A stretch of DNA of 40,411 bases from Actinomycetes bacterium (GTDB lineage Bacteria > Actinomycetota > Acidimicrobiia > Acidimicrobiales > SZUA-35): contig JAAETV010000003.1 of assembly GCA_024227975.1 (NCBI GenBank), forward strand, positions 1-40,411, written 5' to 3'. Each line of letters starts with the position of its first letter. Within the stretch, counting starts at the first letter, position 1. Below, piece after piece: positions 7,109 through 19,036 of this stretch. The notes under the pieces were generated by a model. That model made no database searches and was not told where the DNA came from. It saw only the letters and a program-made list of their open reading frames with translations. The translations under genes were made by a program, and so were the position numbers.

Positions 7109-8709
7109 TTGGTGACTGTGGGGAGACGGAGCCGACCCTGGGTCAAGCCCTGGCCGACTGCCGTTGAGGTCAAGCCAGGCGATGATTGCTGGCTCAGCCA
7201 GTGGTCGAGATCGCCAACGGCCTCGGCCGGTTGAGGTCTGGCGAACAGGAAGCCCTGCATGAGCTGGACCCCCAGGGCCGACAGCGCTCGGACCTGGTTG
7301 TAGTCCTCGACCCCTTCAGCTACGACTGACATATTGAGGGCTGTGGCCATGGCCACGATGGCCTCGATGATCGCCAGGTCGGCGGCCCCTTCATTCATAT
7401 CGCGGACAAAGGACCGATCGATCTTGAGCGTCGACGCCATGTCGAACTGCTTCAAGTAGCTGAGCGATGATTGGCCGGTACCGAAGTCGTCGATGGCCAG
7501 GTGGAGGCCGAGGTTCCTGAGGTTTCGTAATGTCGTCAACCCGTCGAGGTGTTCGACCATGACGTCCTCGGTGATCTCGAGCACGAGCTGGTCGGCACCC
7601 AATCCCGACCAACCAAGGATCTCGGCCACTATGGCTGGGAGGTCGGGGTTGGTCAGCTGCTGTTCGGCCAGGTTCACGGAGATGCGAAGACCTGAGGCCC
7701 GCTCGGACAGGTGGTTCCAGACGGCGGCCTGAGCGCAGGCTTCGCGGAGTACCAGCTCTCCGATGTTGGCCATCAGGCGGGCATCCTCGGCGATGGGAAG
7801 GAACTCGGCCGGGCTGATGAAGCCCCGCTCGGGGTGCTCCCAACGGACGAGGGCCTCGAAGCCGTAGAGCTCGCCCGTAGCCGCAACCACGATCGGTTGG
7901 TAGAAGACTCTGAGTTGTTTGTCGTCTATGGCCCGGCCCAGGTCGCGTTCGATGTCAAGGCGGTCGATGAGCAAGGATCGTTGGGCGTCGTCGAATACGC
8001 AGTAGCCGATCCGGTCCCGTTTCGCCTTGTACATAGCGGCGTCGGCGTCTCGGATCAACTCATCGGGGTCACGCCCTTCACTGCTGTCGGCGATGGCGAT
8101 ACCGATGCTGGCCGAGATCGTCTGGCGTCGACCGTTCAAGGCCACCGGCTCGCCCAACCGCTTCAACACCTGGCGGGCTACCGCTTCGACCGACTCCCCG
8201 TTCGTCAGACCTCCGCAGATGACGACGAACTCATCGCCGCCGAGGCGAGCGACCACGTCGGAACTGCGGGTGGCGGCTCGAAGGCGGTCGGCCACGATCT
8301 TGAGCAACTCGTCGCCGGCATCATGTCCCATCGAGTCGTTGATGACCTTGAACCGGTCTAGATCCATGAACAAGACTCCGAACACGGTCTCATCTCGCTT
8401 GGCCTGAATCAGAGACTCATCGAGGGCCCGATAGACCTCGGTCCGGTTGGCCAACCCGGTCAGGGAGTCGTGCTTGGCATCGTGGGCCGCCTTGTTGAGG
8501 CGTTCAGAGGCTTTCCGAGAGGCGAAGCGTTGCCAGGTGGCCATGGTGGCCGCTCCACAGGCCGTGAAGGCGCCGACCGAGACGGAGCGACTCAACTCAG
8601 CCGAGGTGCCCTCCGCCCCTGTATAGACCAGGATCGTGCCGAGTAGGGCTGCCGCCAGGCCGGCGAACAGCACGAATATCGGAGAGTGGATGAAGCGAAA
8701 GTCGGGCAT
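7105..8709 (-). CDS. GGDEF-EAL bifunctional c-di-GMP protein, membrane-anchored
   Basis: A 534-residue protein. Two N-terminal membrane helices (about 9-30 and 43-60) precede a GGDEF diguanylate cyclase domain and an EAL phosphodiesterase domain. The GGDEF signature at 157-161 is intact, and an RxxD product-inhibition site (R148-D151) sits five residues upstream. The EAL motif is at 285-287 in 'YGFEALVRWEH', and the metal and catalytic segments 'SVNLAEQQL', 'LEITED', 'DDFGTG' and 'LKIDRSF' are present, so both activities look possible. There is no obvious PAS or other sensor domain, so input is probably through the short membrane region. The start is ATG 8709 (TTG 8724 is possible). Downstream of tdk on the same strand with a 110-base gap. 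Confidence 0.93.
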   Translation of the reverse strand: MPDFRFIHSPIFVLFAGLAAALLGTILVYTGAEGTSAELSRSVSVGAFTACGAATMATWQRFASRKASERLNKAAHDAKHDSLTGLANRTEVYRALDESLIQAKRDETVFGVLFMDLDRFKVINDSMGHDAGDELLKIVADRLRAATRSSDVVARLGGDEFVVICGGLTNGESVEAVARQVLKRLGEPVALNGRRQTISASIGIAIADSSEGRDPDELIRDADAAMYKAKRDRIGYCVFDDAQRSLLIDRLDIERDLGRAIDDKQLRVFYQPIVVAATGELYGFEALVRWEHPERGFISPAEFLPIAEDARLMANIGELVLREACAQAAVWNHLSERASGLRISVNLAEQQLTNPDLPAIVAEILGWSGLGADQLVLEITEDVMVEHLDGLTTLRNLRNLGLHLAIDDFGTGQSSLSYLKQFDMASTLKIDRSFVRDMNEGAADLAIIEAIVAMATALNMSVVAEGVEDYNQVRALSALGVQLMQGFLFARPQPAEAVGDLDHWLSQQSSPGLTSTAVGQGLTQGRLRLPTVTN

Positions 8710-8819
8710 CGTTGTTCGAACCAACGGCCTATTGGACCGCCTGCTTGACTTTTTTCACCTCGACCGCGAGTCGAGTCATCGTGGCGGAGCTCTGGATAGA
8801 CCCGGTGAATCCCCGGCTC

Positions 8820-11769
<2,950 letters not shown>

Positions 11770-11772
11770 GTG

Positions 11773-12477
11773 ATGACGGATCATTCATCGGAGATTGGCC
11801 TCGACCCGAGCCCAGTGGCGCTGGAGTATACGGTGACTGGCGAGGGGGCACCGGTGGTGTTCACCCACGGATGGTTGAATACCGGCGAGGTGTGGTCGTC
11901 GGCTGTTGAGCACCTCGATGGTCGGGTCCGTGCCCTCCAGTGGGATCTGCGAGGCCATGGTCGTTCCGAGGCGGCTGAGCCAGGTAACTACGGCCGATCG
12001 TTCGCCCTGGCCGACCTGTCCCGCATGATCGAGGTGGCCGGCCAGCCCGCCATCCTCGTCGGTCACTCCCTCGGTGGGTATCTATCGTTGGCTCAGGCCA
12101 TTCTCGATCCGGCAGCCGTTGCTGGCCTCGTTCTGGTCGCGGCCGGCCCAGGCTTTCGGTCCATGCGCAGCCTGGAGCAGTGGAACGACTCGGTCCGCTC
12201 GATGGCGGCCAACGCTGATATCCCACCAGGAATGGAGGAGATCTCGATGCACGTCGATGCCATGGTCATGGATCGGTTGGGCGAGATCGCGGTGCCGGTG
12301 ATGACGATCGTCGGCGAACGAGACAAGCGTTTCTTGTCATCGGCTGATGTGTTCGACAAGCACCTCGACGTGAGGAAGCGGACCATCGTGGCTGATGCTG
12401 GTCACATGGTTCACGCCAAGCGCGGGGAGGTGGTGGCCAACGCCGTCATTGACCTGGAGGCCATTGTTTCAGCCTGA
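11773..12477 (+). CDS. Alpha/beta-fold hydrolase
   Basis: A 234-residue single-domain hydrolase. Oxyanion region 'VVFTHGWLNTGEVW' (HGW), nucleophile elbow 'VGHSLGG' with S99, acid D184 in 'VGERDKRF' and H211 in 'DAGHMVH': a complete catalytic triad. The cap region between about 125 and 170 is short. The reaction could be ester, lactone or thioester hydrolysis; the substrate cannot be told. The start is ATG 11773 (GTG 11770 also possible), 3 bases after the isocitrate dehydrogenase stop, so it is probably co-transcribed with and translationally coupled to that gene. This is likely positional rather than a pathway link. Confidence 0.88.
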   Translation: MTDHSSEIGLDPSPVALEYTVTGEGAPVVFTHGWLNTGEVWSSAVEHLDGRVRALQWDLRGHGRSEAAEPGNYGRSFALADLSRMIEVAGQPAILVGHSLGGYLSLAQAILDPAAVAGLVLVAAGPGFRSMRSLEQWNDSVRSMAANADIPPGMEEISMHVDAMVMDRLGEIAVPVMTIVGERDKRFLSSADVFDKHLDVRKRTIVADAGHMVHAKRGEVVANAVIDLEAIVSA

Positions 12478-12513
12478 GCCCGCCCTCACATCGCTCGAAC
12501 GGGGCTCCAGAAG

Positions 12514-12525
12514 TAACGTCGGAGG
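12514..12525 (+). promoter_or_regulatory. Putative leaderless promoter of CoA-transferase
   Basis: TAACGT (12514-12519), 6 bases, then ATG 12526. The intervening CGGAGG is too close to the start to act as a ribosome-binding site. Confidence 0.5.
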
Positions 12526-13746
12526 ATGGACAGCCCCCTCTCTGATCTGCTCGTTCTCGATTTGACGCGAGCATTGGCCGGACCAATCGCTGGTCGTCTG
12601 TTGAGCGACCTGGGGGCCGACGTCATCAAGGTCGAACCCCCGGATGGGGATCTGACCCGAAGCAGCAGCCCCCGCCAGGACTCGATGGCCGTGTACTTCG
12701 TCCAGGCCAATGTCGGCAAGCGGTGTGTCTCGATCGACCTCACCACCGATGAGGGTCGTGACCTCCTCTTGACCATGGTCGAGAAGGCCGATGTCGTCTT
12801 GGAGAACTACCGGCCCGGGGTGATGGATCGCCTCGGGATCGGCTATGAGGTTCTATCTGGGGTCAACCCGCGCCTCATCCTGGCCTCGGTCAGCGGATAC
12901 GGTCACGACAACGTCTGGTCCCATCGGGGGGCCTTCGCCGTCGCCATCCAGGCTGAGACAGGACTGACGGCCGACATCGCGAAGCGACGGGAGACAATCC
13001 CCATCAACGATCCGGTATCCCAGTCCGATGTCTACGGTGGGCTGCACGCCCTTGCCGCCGTGCTGGCCGCCGTTCATCAGCGCGATCGGACTGGTCATGG
13101 CCAGGCGGTCGAGATCGATATGGCCGAGGCCACCCTGGTCGCCAACGATATGACCGCGGCCAATCTGCGGCCCGACAGTGAGGTCATCGACGGGTTTCGG
13201 GCTGGCAGCAACTGGCCTCCCTGCTATCAGCTGGGGACCGGACGGTGGGTCACAATCACGGCTGACCCCGTCGTTGAGGGCTCGTTTCGACTCCTCGTCC
13301 GGGCCATGGACCGGCCAGACCTCGCGGCCGACCCCCGATTCGCCACCATGGCCGATCGGCTCGAACACAAGAGTGCTCTCGACGCCGAGATCGCAGCTTG
13401 GGTCAGCGGGTTCGATACCGCGGCCGAGGTGGAGGCGGCCGTCGGATTTTCCACCGTCCTGGTGGCCGATGTTCGCACCGGGGCCGAAATCGCCCAGACC
13501 GAGTGGGCTCGCGACCGGGGAGCATTCATCGATGTCCCGGTCAAGCCAGGAAGCGGACCAGTGACCGTTCCCCAATCTCCGTGGCGCTTCAGCCGGGCAG
13601 AGGCTGGGGCCGTACCCATTGTCGGGTTCAGAGGGGAGCACAACCGAGAGGTGCTGGGTGAGGTCTTCGGCCTGACCGATGCACAGCTCGATGATCTCGA
13701 ATCACGAGATGTGATCAGCGATCGCCTTCCCCCCTGGAAGCGCTGA
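12526..13746 (+). CDS. CaiB/BaiF family CoA-transferase
   Basis: A 406-residue family III CoA-transferase of standard size. It opens with 'LSDLLVLDLTRALAGPIAGR', followed by 'LGADVIKVEPPDGDLTR' (CoA adenine binding) and 'KRCVSIDLTTDEGRDLL'. The catalytic Asp is D198 in 'VEIDMAEATLV', and 'GHGQAV' precedes it as in the family. Family members use formyl-, succinyl- or other acyl-CoA donors, or racemise 2-methylacyl-CoA; the donor and acceptor here are unknown. It has its own promoter and is followed after 74-79 bases by the permease. Confidence 0.93.
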   Translation: MDSPLSDLLVLDLTRALAGPIAGRLLSDLGADVIKVEPPDGDLTRSSSPRQDSMAVYFVQANVGKRCVSIDLTTDEGRDLLLTMVEKADVVLENYRPGVMDRLGIGYEVLSGVNPRLILASVSGYGHDNVWSHRGAFAVAIQAETGLTADIAKRRETIPINDPVSQSDVYGGLHALAAVLAAVHQRDRTGHGQAVEIDMAEATLVANDMTAANLRPDSEVIDGFRAGSNWPPCYQLGTGRWVTITADPVVEGSFRLLVRAMDRPDLAADPRFATMADRLEHKSALDAEIAAWVSGFDTAAEVEAAVGFSTVLVADVRTGAEIAQTEWARDRGAFIDVPVKPGSGPVTVPQSPWRFSRAEAGAVPIVGFRGEHNREVLGEVFGLTDAQLDDLESRDVISDRLPPWKR

Positions 13747-13819
13747 GAGGAGAGAACCAGGCTGTCTGCTTGCATTGGCCGGGAGCGGCCACCACCCTTG
13801 GCCCGTGCAGTCCCGGATC

Positions 13820-14857
13820 ATGGTGGTGACGATCGTAGGCCTTCTGGCCGCCTTGGGCGCCGTCGTGATCGGTGGTGTGCCCCTGCTCATCGGACTGGGA
13901 GGGGTGGCGGCCGTCGTCCTAGCTGCCATGCCGGGAGGATCTCGCCAATATCTCATGCGTCGGCTAGGTCGAATCGGGGGATCGATCTTCGTCGCCATGG
14001 CCATCGTCTGGCTGCTGGTTCACAACTACCCCGACGCCTCTCGCCAGACACCAGCCGGGGTAGTACCCGCCATGGAGCGCTATGTGGCCTGGATCGGTGA
14101 TCTGGTGGGGGGTGAGATGGGTGACACCCAGTACTCGGAGACGGTGGGTGAGGGGCTGGCCAGGACGATCCCTATCTCCCTCCAGCTTCTGACCTACAGC
14201 CAGGTCTTGGCTCTTCTGATCGCCATCCCGGGAGCCACACTGGGTGCTCGCTTCCGGGGCCGGGCCGTCGACGTCGGTTTTCGAGCCTTGAGCCTGGTCG
14301 GTCTGGCCGTGCCCATGTTCGTCAGTGGTCTGATCTTCATGTACTTCTTCGGTGTCGGCGACCTGGAGCTGTTCGGCTTGTCGTGGGGCGTCAAGATCTT
14401 GCCAACCGGTCGCTATGTTCCCATCGGCCGGGATGTCGTCGACCACTTCAAGTCGATGACCTTGCCGTCGCTGACCCTGGCTCTGACTTCGGCTGCCACC
14501 TACCTGGTCCTGCTCCGCTCTGAACTGCTACAGCAGCTCATGTCGGAACACGTGATGCTGGCTCGGTCCAAGGGAATATCTCCGGGACGGATCGTTAGAT
14601 CCCACGCCCTGCGGCCCGCCGCCCCCAGTGCAGTAGCCGCCATCGCGGCCCAATCGGGCATGCTCCTGGGCAATATGGTCATCATCGAGCGAGTCTTCAC
14701 CATGCCCGGCTTCGGTGACTATGTCCTGATCGCCATCGGTCGACGCGATGATCTTGCCGTGGTTGGTGCCCTGTTCGTGACCGCCGTCATCCTGGCTGTC
14801 GTGAACCTTTTCGCCGATGCCCTCCTCCTGGCTATCGACCCCCGCCTCGACCGCTAG
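13820..14857 (+). CDS. ABC transporter permease, DppB/OppB type
   Basis: Inner-membrane permease of a peptide/nickel-type ABC importer (345 residues). The first 40 residues form two extra hydrophobic helices not usual in DppB, then the standard arrangement follows: a helix at 50-66, an extracellular loop, and the binding-protein-dependent permease core. The EAA-like loop that contacts the ATPase is seen as 'EHVMLARSKGISPGRIVRSH', and 'FTMPGFGDYVLIAI' is a typical DppB C-terminal motif. The start is uncertain: ATG 13820, GTG 13805 or TTG 13775; AGGAGA at 13748 is not well placed for any of them. No DppC or ATPase gene is adjacent; the gene for a family 5 binding protein lies 25 kb away at 38539. 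Confidence 0.87.
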   Translation: MVVTIVGLLAALGAVVIGGVPLLIGLGGVAAVVLAAMPGGSRQYLMRRLGRIGGSIFVAMAIVWLLVHNYPDASRQTPAGVVPAMERYVAWIGDLVGGEMGDTQYSETVGEGLARTIPISLQLLTYSQVLALLIAIPGATLGARFRGRAVDVGFRALSLVGLAVPMFVSGLIFMYFFGVGDLELFGLSWGVKILPTGRYVPIGRDVVDHFKSMTLPSLTLALTSAATYLVLLRSELLQQLMSEHVMLARSKGISPGRIVRSHALRPAAPSAVAAIAAQSGMLLGNMVIIERVFTMPGFGDYVLIAIGRRDDLAVVGALFVTAVILAVVNLFADALLLAIDPRLDR

Positions 14858-14917
14858 GAACCACGTTGGCGGCCTGGCTACGCCGAGCTTCGTCCCTCGA
14901 TCTGACTCCCGCCCTAG

Positions 14918-16363
14918 TCAGGGGGCGATAGGTACCGTGATCGGCTCGCTCCCTTTTGGTCCCCCGATCCAGCCTCCGAGGATGGCGGAGAACGCTCCGG
15001 CATTGCCGCCGGCTCGAACGATCATCAGTGAGCCGGGCCTGAATTTGGGGATGGTCTGCCCGGCCAATGATGGGGGTAGACCCTCGTCGATCCCATCCAC
15101 CCCCCGTTGAGCCCGGTCACCGTCGAGCATCAGGAGGGGCTCCAGCTCGGTCCGAAAATCGGACTTGGACCAGCCGGCATCGGCGAATACCCGTTGATGC
15201 TCGGGAGTCATGACCAGCATGGCTTCGTTCGGCAGTTTGTGGTGACCGATCGCCATCAGCTGAGTGGCCAGAGACCGGGTGAGGGATTGGGGCGTACGCG
15301 AGAGCTGATCGATGGCTCCGATCGGACCGTGACCGGCGAACAGGGTCACGGTGTCCTGATCATGGTCGAAGCCGCGTTCGACGCTGAGGGGATCCCACCC
15401 GTTCGGTAGGTGCTCCTCGTCTTCGGCGAAGCACCAGCCGACCTTCGACGGGGCACCGAGGGCTGAGCGGTCGATCCCATTGACTCCGGGGCGGCCGCCA
15501 CCGACATTGCGGACCACCAGCTGGAGGGCCCGACCAATCGTCGAGTTGGCCCGATTGCCCTGACCCAGAGCGTTCTTGCCACTGTTCATCCCGATCCGAT
15601 TGCGGATTGGCCCATTCACGATCAGGACCGGTCCTGAGAACCAGAGGGTGCAGAGCAGGCCGTGGATGTTGAACTGGTCGGTGCAGGCCCCCTCAACGGC
15701 GGCCAGTACGACCGGCAGGTACTCGGGACGACAGCCGGCCAGGACGGCATTGATGGCGACTTGTTCAACCGTGACCTCGACCAGCGCGGGGGGAACGACG
15801 GCAACGATCTCATCCGGGTGGCGCGTCGTCCCGGCCAGCATGGCCATGACCCGAGCCTCGGTGGGGGCGATGACGGGGAGCCCGTCGGACCAGCCCCGGC
15901 CGAACATGGCCTCTGCTTCGTCTTCCAGGCGGGCGAGCTCGATTCGCCTGCTGGCCAGTATCGAGGCCCCATAGCGCACGTTCAACTCATCGATCATGTC
16001 GGGGTCAACCGAGCGGGAACCGCACCCGGGAGCGAAATCGGTCTGGGTTGGGGCCAACTCGTCCTGGCCGACGAAGTTCGACCATGCCGCCCGATCCCAG
16101 CCAACAATCCGATCCTGCTCGGAGCCGCCCTCCACCCGGAGCAAGGTAGGGACGGTCTCGATGTTGTGATGCCACGACATCGACAGGGGGAAGTCATCGA
16201 TGGGGTCGGTGCCGGCAGGGAACGTCGGGTTGTCTTGGGTGTACACCGTCAGCGGGACCCGCCCCGCAAGATCGGCGAGGACCGGAGCCACTGTCACGCA
16301 AGTCGGGCAGTCCTCCTTCACCACCGCCACGATGCCGTCAGGGAGTGATTGTGAGCCGCTCAT
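14918..16363 (-). CDS. Thioredoxin-fold domain fused to a conserved large domain of unknown function
   Basis: A 481-residue cytoplasmic protein with no signal peptide. Residues 1-100 resemble thioredoxin: 'IVAVVKEDCPTC' with a CPTC motif at 19-22, then 'VPTLLRVEGG', which holds the cis-Pro equivalent. After a linker with an isolated cysteine ('PGCGSRSVDP', C114) comes a large domain from about 155 containing 'GRGWSDGLPVIAPTEARV', 'AGCRPEYLPVVLAAVEGAC', 'VNGPIRNRIGMNSGKNALG' and 'GWCFAEDEEHLPNGWDPL'. I recall similar domains in actinobacteria, sometimes near UGSC-type (seleno)proteins, but cannot verify that here. The domain is Cys-containing and looks enzymatic, and a redox function is inferred only from the thioredoxin part. 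Convergent with the permease. Confidence 0.75.
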   Translation of the reverse strand: MSGSQSLPDGIVAVVKEDCPTCVTVAPVLADLAGRVPLTVYTQDNPTFPAGTDPIDDFPLSMSWHHNIETVPTLLRVEGGSEQDRIVGWDRAAWSNFVGQDELAPTQTDFAPGCGSRSVDPDMIDELNVRYGASILASRRIELARLEDEAEAMFGRGWSDGLPVIAPTEARVMAMLAGTTRHPDEIVAVVPPALVEVTVEQVAINAVLAGCRPEYLPVVLAAVEGACTDQFNIHGLLCTLWFSGPVLIVNGPIRNRIGMNSGKNALGQGNRANSTIGRALQLVVRNVGGGRPGVNGIDRSALGAPSKVGWCFAEDEEHLPNGWDPLSVERGFDHDQDTVTLFAGHGPIGAIDQLSRTPQSLTRSLATQLMAIGHHKLPNEAMLVMTPEHQRVFADAGWSKSDFRTELEPLLMLDGDRAQRGVDGIDEGLPPSLAGQTIPKFRPGSLMIVRAGGNAGAFSAILGGWIGGPKGSEPITVPIAP

Positions 16364-16375
16364 CGCCTCACGCTA
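16364..16375 (-). promoter_or_regulatory. Putative leaderless promoter of the thioredoxin-fold fusion gene
   Basis: On the minus strand TGTAGCGT is followed by 6 bases and ATG 16363. Same extended TG form as the tdk promoter. Confidence 0.5.
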
Positions 16376-16460
16376 CACGAGTGCCTTCCTCCCTCTCCAG
16401 GTGCTGAATGGTGCCGGGGCGGTCGGAATGGGACAGGCCCTGTGGTGGTTTGGGTCAGAC

Positions 16461-17714
16461 ATGAGGCCGGCCTCGACAACACCTTCCTCGAGCCTGGTCC
16501 GCAGCCGTGCCCTGACCCTACTGGCCGGCTTGATGCTGGTGGTGAGTGCTTGCTCGGCTGGTGATGACTCTGCGGCCAACAGCTCGGTCGGTGGTCAGCC
16601 AGAAGCAACGACGACTTCCATCGAGGACTACCCGGACGCTCAAACGCGCGCCCTGCGTCGATTGGCGGCCGCACCCCGCCCCGTCCCACGATCGGCTCTC
16701 CCCCCTCGCCACCTCGACGAGGAGCGGTTCCCCGAGAGCTTGGTCGATCGCTACCGGATCGTGTCCGGTGGCCCGGCCCCCGATGCCATTGCTTCCATCG
16801 ACGAACCTCGATTCGAGCCGGTCAGCGAGGTCGACTGGTTGGAAGGCACCGAGCCGGTGCTGGTGTTGGTGGAGGGCACGTCGGCCAGGGCCTACCCCAT
16901 CCAGGTCCTCATCTGGCACGAGATCGTCAATGATGTGATCGGCGACCGGGCGGTGACCGTCACCTATTGCCCCTTGTGTAACTCGGGGGTGGCCTTCGAT
17001 CGCACCCTCGACGGTGAGATCCTCGACTTCGGGACCTCGGGTGCCCTCTATCAGTCGGCCTTGGTCATGTACGACCGTCAGAGCGAGAGCCTCTGGACCC
17101 ATTTCGACGGTCGGGCCGTCATCGGGGACCGGGTCGGGACGGAACTGGAGCTGGTGCCAGTAGCCACCGTCTCGTTTGCCGACTTCGCCCATAGCCATCC
17201 CGACGGGGGGGTGCTGGCCCGTCACGACCCGGCCCAGCCCTATGGTCGGAATCCGTATGGGACCTACGATCAGGGTGACAAGCCGCCGGCCGGGTTCTTC
17301 ACCGGTGAGGTTGACCCCCGAGCGGGAGCCAAGGACCGGGTAGTTGGCATCCAGATAGGAGACTCTCGGATCGCGGTCTCATTGGATCGGCTCCAGCGAG
17401 ACCGGGTACTGCTGGTCGAGATCGAGGGACGTCAGGCCGTGGTCTGGCTCCTTCCGGGGACGGCCTCGGCCCTCAGCTCGGCCGACGCCACGGCTGGGGT
17501 CGAAGTTGGGGCCACCGGGGTCTTCTTCACCGAACGAATCTTCGCCCCAACCGAGATCGGATTCATCGACGCTGAGACCTCATCCCAGTGGGATGTGCTC
17601 GGCAATGCCATCAAGGGACCGGCTGAAGGAGAGCGGCTAGAGCCGATCGAACATGTCGACACCTTCTGGTTTGCCTGGTCGGGCTACTACCCCGAAACAG
17701 ATCTGATCGACTGA
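16461..17714 (+). CDS. DUF3179 domain lipoprotein
   Basis: A 417-residue exported lipoprotein. The signal peptide runs over residues 10-31 ('SRALTLLAGLMLVVSAC') with a VSAC lipobox, so it should be anchored to the outer face of the membrane. The DUF3179 family core is clear: 'ARAYPIQVLIWHEIVNDVIG', 'VTVTYCPLCNSGVAFDR' with its C-P-L-C pair, 'FGTSGALYQSALVMYDR', 'SLWTHFDGRAVIG', and 'DPYGR'-like 'QPYGRNPYG'. The biochemical function of DUF3179 is not established; the CxxC suggests metal or redox chemistry. ATG 16461 gives a clean signal peptide; the open frame to 16200 would overlap the divergent gene. No good ribosome-binding site is visible. Confidence 0.87.
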   Translation: MRPASTTPSSSLVRSRALTLLAGLMLVVSACSAGDDSAANSSVGGQPEATTTSIEDYPDAQTRALRRLAAAPRPVPRSALPPRHLDEERFPESLVDRYRIVSGGPAPDAIASIDEPRFEPVSEVDWLEGTEPVLVLVEGTSARAYPIQVLIWHEIVNDVIGDRAVTVTYCPLCNSGVAFDRTLDGEILDFGTSGALYQSALVMYDRQSESLWTHFDGRAVIGDRVGTELELVPVATVSFADFAHSHPDGGVLARHDPAQPYGRNPYGTYDQGDKPPAGFFTGEVDPRAGAKDRVVGIQIGDSRIAVSLDRLQRDRVLLVEIEGRQAVVWLLPGTASALSSADATAGVEVGATGVFFTERIFAPTEIGFIDAETSSQWDVLGNAIKGPAEGERLEPIEHVDTFWFAWSGYYPETDLID

Positions 17715-17843
17715 CCTCGATCTGCTCAGGGTGAGGCCCCTTTCGGTTGACTTGATGGTAGAAAGATGAGGCCGCGGTTCGGGAAACCGTCGGTTCCATC
17801 TATTTGGGAGAAAGCTCTATCCCTTTTCGGGAAAGTAGGCGAC

Positions 17844-18932
17844 ATGAGGCAAGTTCTGTTCATCCCTGTCATCCTCGTGATGGTCGTCGTCAGTGCAGCC
17901 TGTGGTGGTGACACTATTGAGACCACCGATGCGGCCCAAGAGTCTCCCATAGCTGAATTCCTGGGCCAACCCTCAGGGTTTGGATTTGGTGATGATGACC
18001 AGGCTGCGGCTCAAGCTGCGTTCGAAGAGCAGGAACGGGCTCGCCAGGAGGTCATCGCCGCATGCATGAAGGAGGAGGGGTTTGAGTACATCCCCATCGA
18101 TCCGGGAGAATTCATGTTCTTCGACGGTGACAGTGATCTGGAGTACGGATCCAAGGAGTGGACGGCCAAGTTCGGCTTCGGTATAACGACCCAGCGTTTC
18201 TCCCAAGCCGAAGTAGGGCCTGACCTGGTCGGATTCGATGATTCACGCTTCCGAGATCAGGAGCACAACGACCCCAACCAGGCCATTGTCGAGGCCATGA
18301 GTGAGGCCGAGCAGGAGGCCTACTATGAGGCTCTCTATGGTGACCAGGATGCCTTCACCTTCGACGAGACGCTCAGCGAGGAGGAGATCGAAGAGCAGAT
18401 GGAGGACTTCACGTTCGAACCCGGCGGCTGTGAGGGCGAGGGTTATACCGGAGACAACATGAATCGCTTCTATATGGACTTCAGCGAGGACCTGGATGCC
18501 ATGTACGAGCGGATGCAGGCCGATCCTCGCATCGTCGAAGCAGAGAAGGAGATCTCTGATTGCGTTTCGGACCGCGGTCTCGAGTTCTCGGACATGGAGG
18601 GCCTCTACGAACAGTTTGAATCTGAACTGAGCGCCATCGATCAAGAACTCGGGTATCCGGGCGAGGACTTGACCGAGGAGGACTTCTCCAAGCTCGATGA
18701 GTCGGAGCTCGAGGCCATCTTCAGCGCACCGCGGGAGCTGACTCCTGAGATGAAGGGGCGTCTGGCTGACCTGCAGGAAGAGGAGATTACGTTGGCCGTT
18801 GTCGTGTTCGACTGTGGGGGTGGCTTCGCCCAACAAGGTGACCTGTTCAACGAGATCCGGGTCGAATACGAGCAGGAATTCCTGGAGGACAACGCCGACC
18901 GTCTCGCCGACTACAAGACGGAGGCCGAGTAG
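17844..18932 (+). CDS. Acidic exported lipoprotein of unknown function
   Basis: A 362-residue protein. The N-terminal 'MRQVLFIPVILVMVVVSAAC' is a lipoprotein signal peptide with lipobox SAAC. The mature part is very rich in Asp and Glu and predicted largely helical. It has four further Cys, in 'AACMKEEGFEY', 'PGGCEGEG', 'ISDCVSDRGLEF' and 'VFDCGGGF', with 'C-x3-GFEY' and 'C-x3-RGLEF' looking like two copies of one short motif; these could form disulphides outside the cell. I recognise no named family. ATG 17844 is preceded by GGGAAAG. It stands between the DUF3179 lipoprotein and the MacAB-like export operon, all in the same direction, so it may work at the cell surface with them (inference). 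Confidence 0.78.
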   Translation: MRQVLFIPVILVMVVVSAACGGDTIETTDAAQESPIAEFLGQPSGFGFGDDDQAAAQAAFEEQERARQEVIAACMKEEGFEYIPIDPGEFMFFDGDSDLEYGSKEWTAKFGFGITTQRFSQAEVGPDLVGFDDSRFRDQEHNDPNQAIVEAMSEAEQEAYYEALYGDQDAFTFDETLSEEEIEEQMEDFTFEPGGCEGEGYTGDNMNRFYMDFSEDLDAMYERMQADPRIVEAEKEISDCVSDRGLEFSDMEGLYEQFESELSAIDQELGYPGEDLTEEDFSKLDESELEAIFSAPRELTPEMKGRLADLQEEEITLAVVVFDCGGGFAQQGDLFNEIRVEYEQEFLEDNADRLADYKTEAE

Positions 18933-19036
18933 CGGCTGGTCGGTGGGCTACGGTTCAGGCTGGCCGAGACTGGGGTGGCGCCTCAGTTGCCGGCCTCGGC
19001 ATCGGCTCGGAGTGGACTCGGCGGAGGTAGGTCCGG

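Noticed and set aside
16009..16030. 'GCGS' in the thioredoxin-fold fusion protein as a UGSC selenoprotein motif
   Set aside because: The codon is TGC, and the surrounding sequence is not that of the UGSC family core, so no Sec is implied.
17747..17764. TTGACT as the -35 of a promoter for the acidic lipoprotein gene
   Set aside because: No plausible -10 hexamer lies at 16-18 bases; TAGAAA is only 6 bases downstream.
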